Source: Massilia sp. YIM B02443 (lineage in GTDB: Bacteria; Pseudomonadota; Gammaproteobacteria; Burkholderiales; Burkholderiaceae_D). From it: 48,052 nt of DNA. The DNA lies in contig NZ_JASNRA010000033.1 of the NCBI RefSeq assembly GCF_030411955.1, positions 1 through 48,052 of the forward strand. Direction: 5' to 3'. Below the pieces are notes generated by a model. That model was not told the DNA's origin. It did no database searches and was given only the letters and a program-made list of their open reading frames with translations. Within the stretch, counting starts at the first letter, position 1. Every line of letters starts with the position of its first letter. The translations under genes were made by a program, and so were the position numbers. Of the stretch, positions 1 to 6,409 are shown piece after piece.

Positions 1-315
1 CCTCTACTTTTAGCGTGCTCTAAAAATGGGGGGATTACCGTCTGGATGCACCAGCCTTACTCGAATACGAGACCAGAATATCAGCGTGTACGCTTGCCGG
101 TTTCACACTGGTCGGTGCATGATCTGCGTCGAACCGGTCGGACGCAGCTGAGCGCACTCGGGTGTGATGCAGACGTAGCGGAGGCCGTTATTGGTCACAT
201 GCCGAAGGGGATCGAGGGAGTGTACAACCTGCATCGTTACGATAAAGAGCGGAGAGAGTGGCTTGCCAAATTGAGTGGCCACTATGAGAAACTGGCGAGC
301 ACGGTCGCCGAATAA
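1..315 (+). CDS. Tyrosine recombinase (integrase), C-terminal fragment cut by the window edge
   Basis: The frame is open from base 1, so the gene starts outside the window and the first ATG inside (46) need not be a start. The visible part carries the end of the catalytic domain of a tyrosine recombinase: an HDLRRT box (the H-x-x-R pair), then a GHMPKG box and, eight residues after that His, the likely nucleophilic Tyr in GVYNLHRY, followed by the basic tail DKERREW typical of P4-like integrases. Such enzymes insert genomic islands or prophages, often at tRNA 3' ends; a tRNA remnant lies at 2131-2160. The stop is 6 nt from the next gene, so the two are probably cotranscribed. Family assignment is firm; which element it serves cannot be seen. 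Confidence 0.85.
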   Translation, partial: PLLLACSKNGGITVWMHQPYSNTRPEYQRVRLPVSHWSVHDLRRTGRTQLSALGCDADVAEAVIGHMPKGIEGVYNLHRYDKERREWLAKLSGHYEKLASTVAE

Positions 316-321
316 CAAACT

Positions 322-1203
322 ATGTTTGCGAAAAAGATATTTGAAGATGTGCCTGGTTTCGGTGGCTCTTTTTATCGCGAAACTCAGTACGAAGAGATTC
401 TGGATCGGTGTGCGAGGGTGCGTGGCCTGTTAGCTGAGCGTGGACTGCGATTTCATCGCGATAGTGGGCTTGGTAAGGTCATGCGAAACGCCGAGACACT
501 TATTAAAACACGGCTGTCAGGTGAAAGAAACGCCGATGTCAGCGACATCTTAAACCTTCTATATGCGAGTCGAATCGCGGAATCCATTCTTAATGCTCAG
601 AATGACCCTGGTGCATGGGAATGCATAAGAAGAATAGCAGGTAATCAGTTAGGGTCGCTAGACAGACTTCAGTCAATGGGTAAGGACGCTCTGTGGGAAT
701 TAGAGCTAGCGAACCGTTTGAAGCGCCTTGGCGCCACTGTTCTACATACTGAGCCTGATTTAACTGTCGAGTTCTCGGACACGGCTTATGGAATCTCTTG
801 TAAAAAAATATATTCCGAAAAGGGAGTTGAGGCGCAGGTTCGCAAGGGAGTCCAACAGCTGAAGAAGACGAATGTGCGTGGGCTTGTTGCAGTTAGTCTA
901 GATGAGTTGGCGCCTCGTGATTCCATACTTGGCGGGCCAAGTCAAGACGGGGCCGCTCAGTTTCTGTCGGATTTCAATAAGGCCTTTGTCGAACGACATA
1001 TCCGAAAAGTAATTCGTTATGTGATCGATGGCCGCTGCGATGGTCTTTTGATTTCAACCTCTGTGTTTAGCGATATTAAGTTGGCCGAGAATCGGTGGAG
1101 TAGCCATACACAATCAATGCTGTGGTCTGTTAAAGATGTCTCGCCGGACATGACTAGTCGACTCGCTTTGTTCGGCCAACTACTGAATGTTGACAAAGCA
1201 TGA
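322..1203 (+). CDS. Hypothetical protein with a PD-(D/E)XK nuclease-like core
   Basis: A 293-residue soluble protein of unrecognised family. Around residues 122-180 there is an arrangement reminiscent of a restriction-endonuclease-like fold: a helix with acidic residues (LWELELANRL), a strand ending in EPDLTVEF, then GISCKK and a long helix with VRKGVQQLKK. In the classic motif the residue two before the lysine is Glu or Asp; here it is Ser (S-C-K), so activity may be lost or the acid supplied elsewhere. The fold call is my inference from spacing only. The gene is AT-rich with codon use unlike the core genes, lies 6 nt after the integrase, and its stop overlaps a small downstream frame (ATGA at 1200-1203). 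The context fits integrated-element cargo, possibly defence. No clear Shine-Dalgarno is seen before ATG 322. Confidence 0.7.
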   Translation: MFAKKIFEDVPGFGGSFYRETQYEEILDRCARVRGLLAERGLRFHRDSGLGKVMRNAETLIKTRLSGERNADVSDILNLLYASRIAESILNAQNDPGAWECIRRIAGNQLGSLDRLQSMGKDALWELELANRLKRLGATVLHTEPDLTVEFSDTAYGISCKKIYSEKGVEAQVRKGVQQLKKTNVRGLVAVSLDELAPRDSILGGPSQDGAAQFLSDFNKAFVERHIRKVIRYVIDGRCDGLLISTSVFSDIKLAENRWSSHTQSMLWSVKDVSPDMTSRLALFGQLLNVDKA

Positions 1204-1343
1204 AACCTTTCGTCATTGGTATCAAATGCGCCTGTTGGTATTGGCTGGTGGTGACAGGTCTGAAATTGGTCGAGCTTCTGCCCAGTCTTGAATCTCTCGA
1301 ACTAGCCATACTACGCGCCGGCCAGAAAGCTGCCTCGGCTTAG
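1200..1343 (+). CDS. Putative 47-residue microprotein, translationally coupled
   Basis: ATG at 1200 overlaps the TGA of the preceding gene (ATGA), a usual sign of translational coupling. The frame runs 47 codons to TAG at 1341-1343. The product begins MKPFVIGIKC, followed by a hydrophobic stretch with two Trp residues (about residues 4-28) that could be a short membrane segment, and ends in a helix-prone, Ala-rich tail. I recognise no family. It could be a chance frame: it is short, and base composition here is not discriminating. The overlap geometry is the only positive evidence. Confidence 0.35.
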   Translation: MKPFVIGIKCACWYWLVVTGLKLVELLPSLESLELAILRAGQKAASA

Positions 1344-1401
1344 GGAAATTGCCTTCACGTACAAGACGTTTCACGTCATCACGCCACGTGGGCCTATCCT
1401 G

Positions 1402-1653
1402 CTATTTTCCGTCGATAGCAGGCGGATCGTCTCGACTGATCCAGATCCTAGCGATCCGCTGCCTTCGGGTCGTCCGCACACCGTGCCCATCGCTCCGTCG
1501 CGGACCCAGTTCAAGGATCACGCGACGGACGACGTCGAGGTCCACAGCTCGCTCATGTAGGTAGGTCACACTACGAAACATCCCGAACACGTCGGCGATA
1601 TTCGCAGCAAGTTCTACGTACACAGCGGTCAGGCGGTCGGTTCGGGTGTCCAT
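1402..1653 (-). CDS. Hypothetical small protein
   Basis: An 83-codon frame read leftward from ATG at 1653. An AGGA Shine-Dalgarno-like stretch lies about 7 nt before the start. The first half (AVYVELAANIADVFGMFRSV, then TYLHERAVDLDVVRRVILEL) has the balanced helical composition of a real soluble protein; the last third is Arg-rich and looks less like one. No family is recognised. A perfect FNR-type palindrome (1687-1700) sits 34 nt upstream of its start, between it and a divergent decayed gene. It may equally be a chance frame. Confidence 0.35.
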   Translation of the reverse strand: MDTRTDRLTAVYVELAANIADVFGMFRSVTYLHERAVDLDVVRRVILELGPRRSDGHGVRTTRRQRIARIWISRDDPPAIDGK

Positions 1654-1686
1654 GTGACGATCCTATTGCCCATCCCGCCGACTGTT

Positions 1687-1700
1687 TTGATCTAGATCAA
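1687..1700. promoter_or_regulatory. Perfect FNR-type palindrome
   Basis: TTGAT-CTAG-ATCAA is an exact match to the TTGAT-N4-ATCAA consensus bound by FNR/ANR-type regulators. It lies between a divergent pair: a leftward frame starting at 1653 and a rightward decayed gene starting at 1719. Its centre (1693.5) is 25 bp before the latter and about 41 bp from the leftward ATG. The window also encodes a Crp/Fnr protein (37621-38472) with the FNR-type E-x-x-S-R recognition helix. Binding is inferred. Confidence 0.5.
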
Positions 1701-1718
1701 AGCTGCTACACTCGGCTG

Positions 1719-2013
1719 ATGCATGGACAAGTCAAGCGGCTGCGTGAACGCGGCAAACGGTTATCGGGGTACGCGATCGGCGCGGCGCTGGCGGTTGCTG
1801 GGTGAAGTCCGGATATTCGGCCTGGCTGCATCGACCGTCGCAAGCGTGACTGATCCAAATTCCCAGGCGGGCGGGTCGCTGCTGCCGCTGCTGTACGATG
1901 CACGCGTAACGACTATGCAGAACGCCGGGATGCTGATCAAAGGTGAAGAGTGACCAGAGGGTGACGACGGCCCGGGTTGCGTGCAGGAATGGTCTGTCAG
2001 GTTCGGACAGTGA
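1719..2013 (+). pseudogene. Decayed gene for a small single-span membrane protein
   Basis: ATG 1719 opens a frame with a basic N-terminus (MHGQVKRLRERGKRLSG) and a hydrophobic segment (YAIGAALAVAG) that stops at TGA 1803-1805. A coherent continuation is in another frame (the one containing ATG 1723): VRIFGLAAS, then GGSLLPLLYDARVTTMQNAG and MLIKGEE, halted by TGA 1951-1953. The same frame continues after that stop to VQEWSVRFGQ and a final TGA at 2011-2013. A frameshift near 1800 plus one nonsense codon is the simplest account. The short rightward frame from 1723 is therefore part of a broken gene. The family is unnamed to me; I infer a small membrane-anchored protein. Confidence 0.5.
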
Positions 2014-2027
2014 ACACAACAGGCAAC

Positions 2028-2054
2028 AAAAAAGCCGCGCAAGGCGGCTTCTTT
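2028..2054. terminator. Hairpin terminator, better for leftward transcripts
   Basis: AAGCCGC (2032-2038), a 5-nt loop and GCGGCTT (2044-2050) form a 7-bp stem. On the minus strand it is followed by a run of six T, making a good intrinsic terminator for leftward transcription; on the plus strand the tail is the weaker CTTTGC. It lies about 80 nt beyond the 3' end of the tRNA-like remnant and 18 nt after the decayed gene, so it may originally have served either. Confidence 0.65.
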
Positions 2055-2130
2055 GCTTACCGATGTTATCGGGCAGATAATATACAGCACTGTCTATACA
2101 CACAGCTTTCGCTGTACTACTTGATGCTAT

Positions 2131-2160
2131 TGGTCGGGGCGAAAGGATTCGAACCTCCGA
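2131..2160 (-). other. tRNA 3'-end remnant, probable integration (att) site
   Basis: Read on the minus strand this is the 3' end of a tRNA: T-stem GGAGG, loop TTCGAAT, T-stem partner CCTTT, acceptor strand CGCCCCG, discriminator A and CCA. The CGGGGCG acceptor implied resembles proteobacterial tRNA-Pro. The similarity stops just 5' of the T-stem: no anticodon arm or D arm follows, so this is not a functional tRNA gene. Fragments of exactly this kind are left when a tyrosine integrase recombines into a tRNA 3' end, and an integrase end lies 1.8 kb away. The intact tRNA is not in this window. Confidence 0.7.
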
Positions 2161-2192
2161 TGCCGTGGACCACATGTATGTCGGCAATAGAT

Positions 2193-3215
2193 TTACTTCA
2201 CGCTATCGTAAATAAAGTTGCCCGCTATTCCAAGAGCAAGGCTTAAAATTGTTGAGACTACCAACATGAGTCCTCGGCGTTTCTGGCGATTGAGAGTTTG
2301 GGTTCGATTTTTTTCCGCGGCTTTTGATAAAACTACGAAGGACGGGTTTGGTTGAGCTAGAAACATCCCTCCTAAGTAAAACAGGACCGAAATAAACAAT
2401 GAGTATAAAAGAAAAGTAAAACTTTCCGATCGACTAACCGAACTCTTCGCTGCTTCCACTAATAGTATGTTTATTTTTTCGTGAAGCACCTGCGCACTCT
2501 GGTCAGTTACCTTTAACAATTTTTCAGCGCGCTCAGTTAGTCCCTCAGTTCGCCCAGACCAAGTGGAATAAGCAAGCGAGGCAAGCATCATTATAGGGAA
2601 AGCGAAAACTGAGAAAGGAGCAAAAAATCTACGAAGGTGAGTGCGTAGCTTAAGTTGAGATACCTGAATATTGGAAATTTCAGTTTCGATCAGTCGCAAA
2701 ATGTCGTCTGCCCAAGTTCGTTCTGTGTGGCGTATTTCCACGTCAATTATACCTAGTGGTGTCGACGCTCCCAGGAAGCCTTCAAACATTCCAGTGAATC
2801 TTCTTCCTCTGGTTGAGTCGAAAGTTATAATTAACTCTTGACGCTCTGGTAGTTCTTTCGAAGGGAAATGAATTAGTAAGGCCAAGTTGAACTGAACAGC
2901 GATACTGACAATGTTTTGAGTTTCCGAAAAATGCTGAAAAGCTTGCCAGCTCGTAATTTTTCTCTGCAGCTGATCTTTGTAAAGAATACGTGCTTCAAAT
3001 GCAAGTGGTTCAGGAGAGTTTTGTTGTTGAATCCGCTGCAGGATCAATGAAAAGAAGTGTATGAACCAATCATGGTCAACTGAAAAAGCGTCTTCGAAAC
3101 GCTTACCTATACTCTGTGGTTGGCCGAGAAGTCCAGAAATAAACTCGCCAAGTGTTTTTTTGTCAATCGGCAGTTCCATCGACTGATTGGCAGCGTCAAT
3201 GTTAACGATTTCCAT
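2193..3215 (-). CDS. Hypothetical membrane protein with a large N-terminal soluble domain
   Basis: A 340-residue protein, distinctly AT-rich. I start it at ATG 3215 rather than TTG 3221, because AGGGAG (3224-3229) is 8 nt from the ATG but only 2 nt from the TTG. Residues 1-about 205 are soluble with no motif I recognise. A membrane span follows (FSVFAFPIMMLASLAYS, about 210-230), then a roughly 40-residue helical segment (GLTERAEKLLK), then two more spans (FLLYSLFISVLFYLGGMFL and LMLVVSTILSLALGIAGNFI) separated by a basic loop (NRQKRRG). No family is recognised. Composition and position beside an att-like remnant point to horizontal acquisition. It stands alone, read toward the remnant. Confidence 0.75.
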   Translation of the reverse strand: MEIVNIDAANQSMELPIDKKTLGEFISGLLGQPQSIGKRFEDAFSVDHDWFIHFFSLILQRIQQQNSPEPLAFEARILYKDQLQRKITSWQAFQHFSETQNIVSIAVQFNLALLIHFPSKELPERQELIITFDSTRGRRFTGMFEGFLGASTPLGIIDVEIRHTERTWADDILRLIETEISNIQVSQLKLRTHLRRFFAPFSVFAFPIMMLASLAYSTWSGRTEGLTERAEKLLKVTDQSAQVLHEKINILLVEAAKSSVSRSESFTFLLYSLFISVLFYLGGMFLAQPNPSFVVLSKAAEKNRTQTLNRQKRRGLMLVVSTILSLALGIAGNFIYDSVK

Positions 3216-3458
3216 CTTCAAGTCTCCCTAGATTCATGTTTCACTTATTGCCATAAGGATAGAGTGGAGAGACTATAACGTCCAGATGAATTTAAGTTCC
3301 GTTGCAAGATCGCGTCGTGTCTCACTGCGGTTAGTTCCTATGCATAAAAGTAAAGGTATCGGAATTTTGCAATCCTTCGACGGAGCGACCACATCGCGAG
3401 GCGTAGGTTTCGGCGTAGGTTGTCGTCAAACTGAACGAATTTAAAGGGAAACACGCCG
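3216..3458. other. AT-rich intergenic stretch
   Basis: Contains the Shine-Dalgarno of the leftward membrane-protein gene at its left end and presumably its promoter. I see no convincing gene, RNA or repeat in it. Confidence 0.4.
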
Positions 3459-3704
3459 ATGCATCATGGCGTGTACTTGGCTGCCGCGCTGCTCTTTGCC
3501 GCGGCGGCGTTGATTTCGATGGGAACGGTGGTCATGTGTTTGGATCGGTACGGCAGAGCAGGTGCAAAGCCAGGGACTTGCCATTTTACCCCGATTGATG
3601 GGGTAGGACGATGGTGGAAGTACGCTTGCGCTGCGTTATTGGGTGGTCGTTGCAGGGCGGTGGTGGCCATCCTGCGTGCGCCTGTGTCAGCTACCATTGC
3701 GTAG
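3459..3704 (+). CDS. Doubtful small hypothetical membrane protein
   Basis: An 81-codon frame starting MHHGVYLAAALLFAAAALIS, i.e. an N-terminal hydrophobic helix, followed by a Gly/Arg/Cys-rich tail without recognisable domain. AAAGGGAAA lies about 8 nt before ATG 3459, a weak ribosome site. The end overlaps the 3' end of the opposite-strand gene by 18 bp. Coding status is uncertain; the tail reads like translated non-coding sequence. Confidence 0.25.
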   Translation: MHHGVYLAAALLFAAAALISMGTVVMCLDRYGRAGAKPGTCHFTPIDGVGRWWKYACAALLGGRCRAVVAILRAPVSATIA

Positions 3705-4145
3705 CTGGTCTTCGATTCGGCTGTTTCGCTGTTCGCGTTCGCGCGCCACCAGTCCACCGCATGCCGCACCAGCGCTTAGTGGAAGCGAATAAAAGACGAT
3801 GTCTTCCAGTATTCCCTTGGAAGAGGCCAGTCCAGCAACAGCGGCGAACGCAATAAGCCCAGCTACTGCGTCGAGTAAGACGCCAAATTGAGTCGCAGTC
3901 AGGCGCGGGAAATACGATCTGATGTTCCATGCCGTGGTGTAGAGCAGCCCGGCGAGCAGGGCAGGCATCACGCCAAAGCCGTATGCCAATGCGAGGGTGA
4001 TGAATAGCAGGTTGCCGTCGAGGTCAGTTGGTAAATTTGGTGCATTGATCAGTAGCGCAGTCAGCAGGCCGAAAGCAGGGCCCAACAACGCGAATATCGC
4101 CACGACTGCGAGGTGCGGCTGGGTAAGGTAATGTCTAAGACGCAT
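3687..4145 (-). CDS. Small four-span membrane protein, paralogue A
   Basis: A 152-residue hydrophobic protein with about four predicted spans: near residues 12-34 (LAVVAIFALLGPAFGLLTALL), 45-70 (LLFITLALAYGFGVMPALLAGLLY), 85-107 and 115-135. It ends in a charged tail after AACGGLVAREREQ. It aligns end to end with the next gene upstream (4360-4818): both have 152 residues and share GP-x-x-G, GN-x-LF, PA-x-LAG-x-x-Y, RS-x-x-PRL, QFG-x-LL and LVAREREQ. The start is supported by AGGA 4 nt before ATG. Function unknown; the short charged cytosolic tail is the most conserved block and may bind a partner. Confidence 0.7.
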   Translation of the reverse strand: MRLRHYLTQPHLAVVAIFALLGPAFGLLTALLINAPNLPTDLDGNLLFITLALAYGFGVMPALLAGLLYTTAWNIRSYFPRLTATQFGVLLDAVAGLIAFAAVAGLASSKGILEDIVFYSLPLSAGAACGGLVAREREQRNSRIEDQLRNGS

Positions 4146-4359
4146 GAGTTCCTAACGCTTTCCTTTGGCATGCAGTATTCAATTCTAGCCATATGCGGTG
4201 GGCCGCCGTTTGCAACCGGTTTGTTAGGGAAATAGCGAATCCGGACCGACCGTTGTTCGGGTAGCCGTTGAGGGATAGGACGATGCTTGAACCAGATGTT
4301 TGTGCTCAGCTGCCAAGCGCATCGCGGCGTGACTGAATGGATGGGAACGCGCGCCAGTA

Positions 4360-4818
4360 TCACTCGCTACTGTGTCCATATTCATCGGTCATGTCATGCG
4401 CTTGTTCGCGTTCGCGCGCCACCAGGGCCCCGCAAACGGCGCCGGCGAACGCTGGGAGCAGGTAGACTTGCAGATCGTCCGGCATCCCGCTCGACATGGC
4501 AGTTGCCGTGAACACGGGGAAGGCAACCAGCCCGGCTACGGTACCGAGGAGTGTTCCGAATTGCCTTGCACTCAAGCGGGGCAAGTGCGATCTCATGCTC
4601 CACGCGACGGTGTAGATCATTCCGGCGAGGGCGGCAGGTATCAGACCGAGGGCGTATCCAAATACGATAACGACGAATAAAAAGTTGCCGGGATCGGGAA
4701 CGGAATCCAGCCCCTCGAACAACAGCACGATCAGCACACCGATGCCCGGCCCGATTATGGCAAACTTTCCCACTACCGCGAGATAGTGCGGGGCGAGCGC
4801 GCGTCCAATGTTGATCAT
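4360..4818 (-). CDS. Small four-span membrane protein, paralogue B
   Basis: A 152-residue hydrophobic protein, tandem paralogue of the gene at 3687-4145 (shared blocks listed there). Spans fall near residues 12-34 (LAVVGKFAIIGPGIGVLIVLLF), 45-70, 85-107 and 115-135, with a charged C-tail after AGAVCGALVAREREQ. AAGGAAGG lies 9 nt before ATG 4818, a strong ribosome site. The leaders of the two paralogues can also be aligned for about 70 bp upstream of the starts (both contain ATGCGGTG or TGCGGTG some 40-60 bp upstream), so the duplication included the regulatory region. Each copy probably has its own promoter, since 214 bp separate them. Function unknown. Confidence 0.7.
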   Translation of the reverse strand: MINIGRALAPHYLAVVGKFAIIGPGIGVLIVLLFEGLDSVPDPGNFLFVVIVFGYALGLIPAALAGMIYTVAWSMRSHLPRLSARQFGTLLGTVAGLVAFPVFTATAMSSGMPDDLQVYLLPAFAGAVCGALVAREREQAHDMTDEYGHSSE

Positions 4819-5089
4819 TGCAATCGCCTTCCTTTTGCGGGCAACTATTCCATTTTAAGTGCATGCGGTGCAGCGCCATTCACGATTGGCCGGGACAAAA
4901 GATTACGCTCGGACGCGAATGACCGTGTGCGGTCGTATTGCTTGACTTAGCGTACACCGACACCGTGAATCCCGGGTGCGTTCGAGAACTTGAAAAGGCT
5001 TTGTTTTTATATAGCCATGCATCAACGGTTTTTCATGCGTCGCGCGTAGGAGTAAGATGAGCTACGCTCATGACGATGGAGAACAAAGG

Positions 5090-5470
5090 ATGATGAAGAA
5101 ACTGATCGGCTTGACTCTGATATCGGCTTCCATGTTCGCAGCAAACGCCATGGCTGCAGAAGAAGACTGCAAGAATCCTATATCGCAGATGGCGATGAAC
5201 GTGTGCGCCGGGAAGGATTACCAGCGGGAGGATGCCACCTTGAACAAGCGTTATAAGGAACTGGTGGCGAAACTGGAGAAAGACCGCCGCGCTAAGCTCA
5301 AGCAAGTCCAAGTTACATGGATCAACTTCCGGGACTTGCAGTGTGATTTTGATTCGTCAAATTACGATGGCGGCTCGATGTATCCACTGGTTCGCTCGAG
5401 CTGTCTGGCGCGAATAACGGCACAGCGCAACAAGGAACTCGAAGCCATGTTGAAAGAAGCATCTTTGTAA
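5090..5470 (+). CDS. LprI-like (DUF1311) secreted protein
   Basis: A periplasmic protein of about 126 residues. I prefer ATG 5090, because it opens directly into a signal peptide (MMKKLIGLTLISASMFAANAMA, cleavage before AEEDC) and has GGAG 8 nt upstream; ATG 5057, also with a TAGGAG box, would add 11 charged residues before the signal. The mature part has the layout of lysozyme-inhibitor LprI N-terminal/DUF1311 proteins: CKNPISQMAMNVCAG, then LNKRYKELVAKL, a W-x-x-FRDLQC block and a final Cys in SSCLARIT, giving four cysteines for two disulphides. LprI homologues inhibit lysozyme, but many members are uncharacterised, so the role here is inferred. Confidence 0.8.
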   Translation: MMKKLIGLTLISASMFAANAMAAEEDCKNPISQMAMNVCAGKDYQREDATLNKRYKELVAKLEKDRRAKLKQVQVTWINFRDLQCDFDSSNYDGGSMYPLVRSSCLARITAQRNKELEAMLKEASL

Positions 5471-5512
5471 TGCGCTCCCAATCACTGGTCTTCCTTATGA
5501 GGCGGACCAGCG

Positions 5513-6370
5513 TCATGAAACGCGCGAGTGCGGCGTCGCCATGCTCGCTTCGACAGCGACGCGAGCGTTGCACAGCACGACGAAGCTGTCGCCATCCAAG
5601 CCGTTAACAAGCTTTACCTCGCTGCCGAGCGGTACAGGTGCTTTGAATCGGCTGTCCAACCGAGTGACCCGCTGGCCCCGTGCCTGCTCCAGCATGGCGC
5701 AGGCCTGCGCCACCGAATGCATGCCATGGATGATCGGCGCGCGCATGCCCATTAGCCGCGCCGTCCATGGCCACAGGTGGATGGGATTCCAGTCGCCGGA
5801 CAAGGCGGCGTACGCCCGGCCGGCGTTCGACGTCAGCCTCCAGTTGCCCACCGGCGCACCCGCAGCCGACGCAGGCTGAGTGGCACCGCGTTCCGTACGA
5901 CTGCCGCGTTTGATCAGATAGGTGCTGACGCAGGTGAATGCCAGCTGCTCGCCTGCGAAAGCGCGCGTCTCCAGCACGCACATGACAGCGCCATTGGCCG
6001 CGGGAGGCGGAACAGACACGTCCGTCGCCAGCGCGAGCGCCGCATCCGCATCGATCTCGCCGTGCATCGCCAGCCGGTTCTCGACATGAATCAGTCCCGG
6101 AATCCGGAACGGGATCGGCCGCCCGACCAGCGTCGCCAATTGCGCCCGCTGCGCCAGCAGATAGAGATAGGTGATCGGCACCGTATCGCCGGCAAAACCG
6201 AACGCCGCGTTATAGCGCCGCACGTGCGCGCGGTCGATCCGGTCGAGCCGGAAGGTGGCGCTCAGCGGCATGGCGGCAGAACGCGCAGGCCGCTTGAACA
6301 GCGCCCGCAATAGCGTCGCTACGCCGAGCGCCGGCAGGGAGGGGAGGGAAGACAGGGACGGGTTGCTCAT
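5513..6370 (-). CDS. MaoC-like hotdog-fold dehydratase family protein
   Basis: A 285-residue protein whose C-terminal half carries a MaoC (R-specific enoyl-CoA hydratase) signature: YAALSGDWNPIHL, with the catalytic Asp and His, followed by GMRAPIIHGMHSVAQA. The N-terminal half is probably a second, degenerate hotdog repeat, as in two-domain hydratases. Likely substrate: a 2-enoyl-CoA or related thioester. It lies 39 nt after cphA on the same strand and may be read through from it, but no link between this family and cyanophycin is known to me. The Shine-Dalgarno (AAAGG) nearly abuts ATG 6370, so a start at an internal Met (about residue 34, MPLSATF) is possible. Confidence 0.75.
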   Translation of the reverse strand: MSNPSLSSLPSLPALGVATLLRALFKRPARSAAMPLSATFRLDRIDRAHVRRYNAAFGFAGDTVPITYLYLLAQRAQLATLVGRPIPFRIPGLIHVENRLAMHGEIDADAALALATDVSVPPPAANGAVMCVLETRAFAGEQLAFTCVSTYLIKRGSRTERGATQPASAAGAPVGNWRLTSNAGRAYAALSGDWNPIHLWPWTARLMGMRAPIIHGMHSVAQACAMLEQARGQRVTRLDSRFKAPVPLGSEVKLVNGLDGDSFVVLCNARVAVEASMATPHSRVS

Positions 6371-6409
6371 CCTTTCAGGATAACGCGCTTCCCGCCCCGG
6401 TGGAAGCCA

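Larger units (their letters stand above)
1344..1718. other. Spacer between the island-like genes and the decayed gene
   Basis: Apart from the weak leftward frame at 1402-1653 and the FNR-type palindrome at 1687-1700, I see no gene, RNA or repeat in this stretch. Its base composition is nearer that of the core genes than that of 322-1203, which suggests the acquired cargo ends near 1345. Confidence 0.4.

Noticed and set aside
1723..1953. A 76-codon rightward gene starting at ATG 1723
   Set aside because: Its first third is out of the coherent frame and its stop is internal; better explained as part of a broken gene spanning 1719-2013.
2131..2160. A functional tRNA gene
   Set aside because: Only the T-arm, 3' acceptor strand and CCA are present; anticodon and D arms are missing.
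1977..2246. A rightward 89-codon frame containing VGAKGFEPP
   Set aside because: That string is what the antisense of a tRNA 3' end translates to; it marks the tRNA remnant, not a protein gene.
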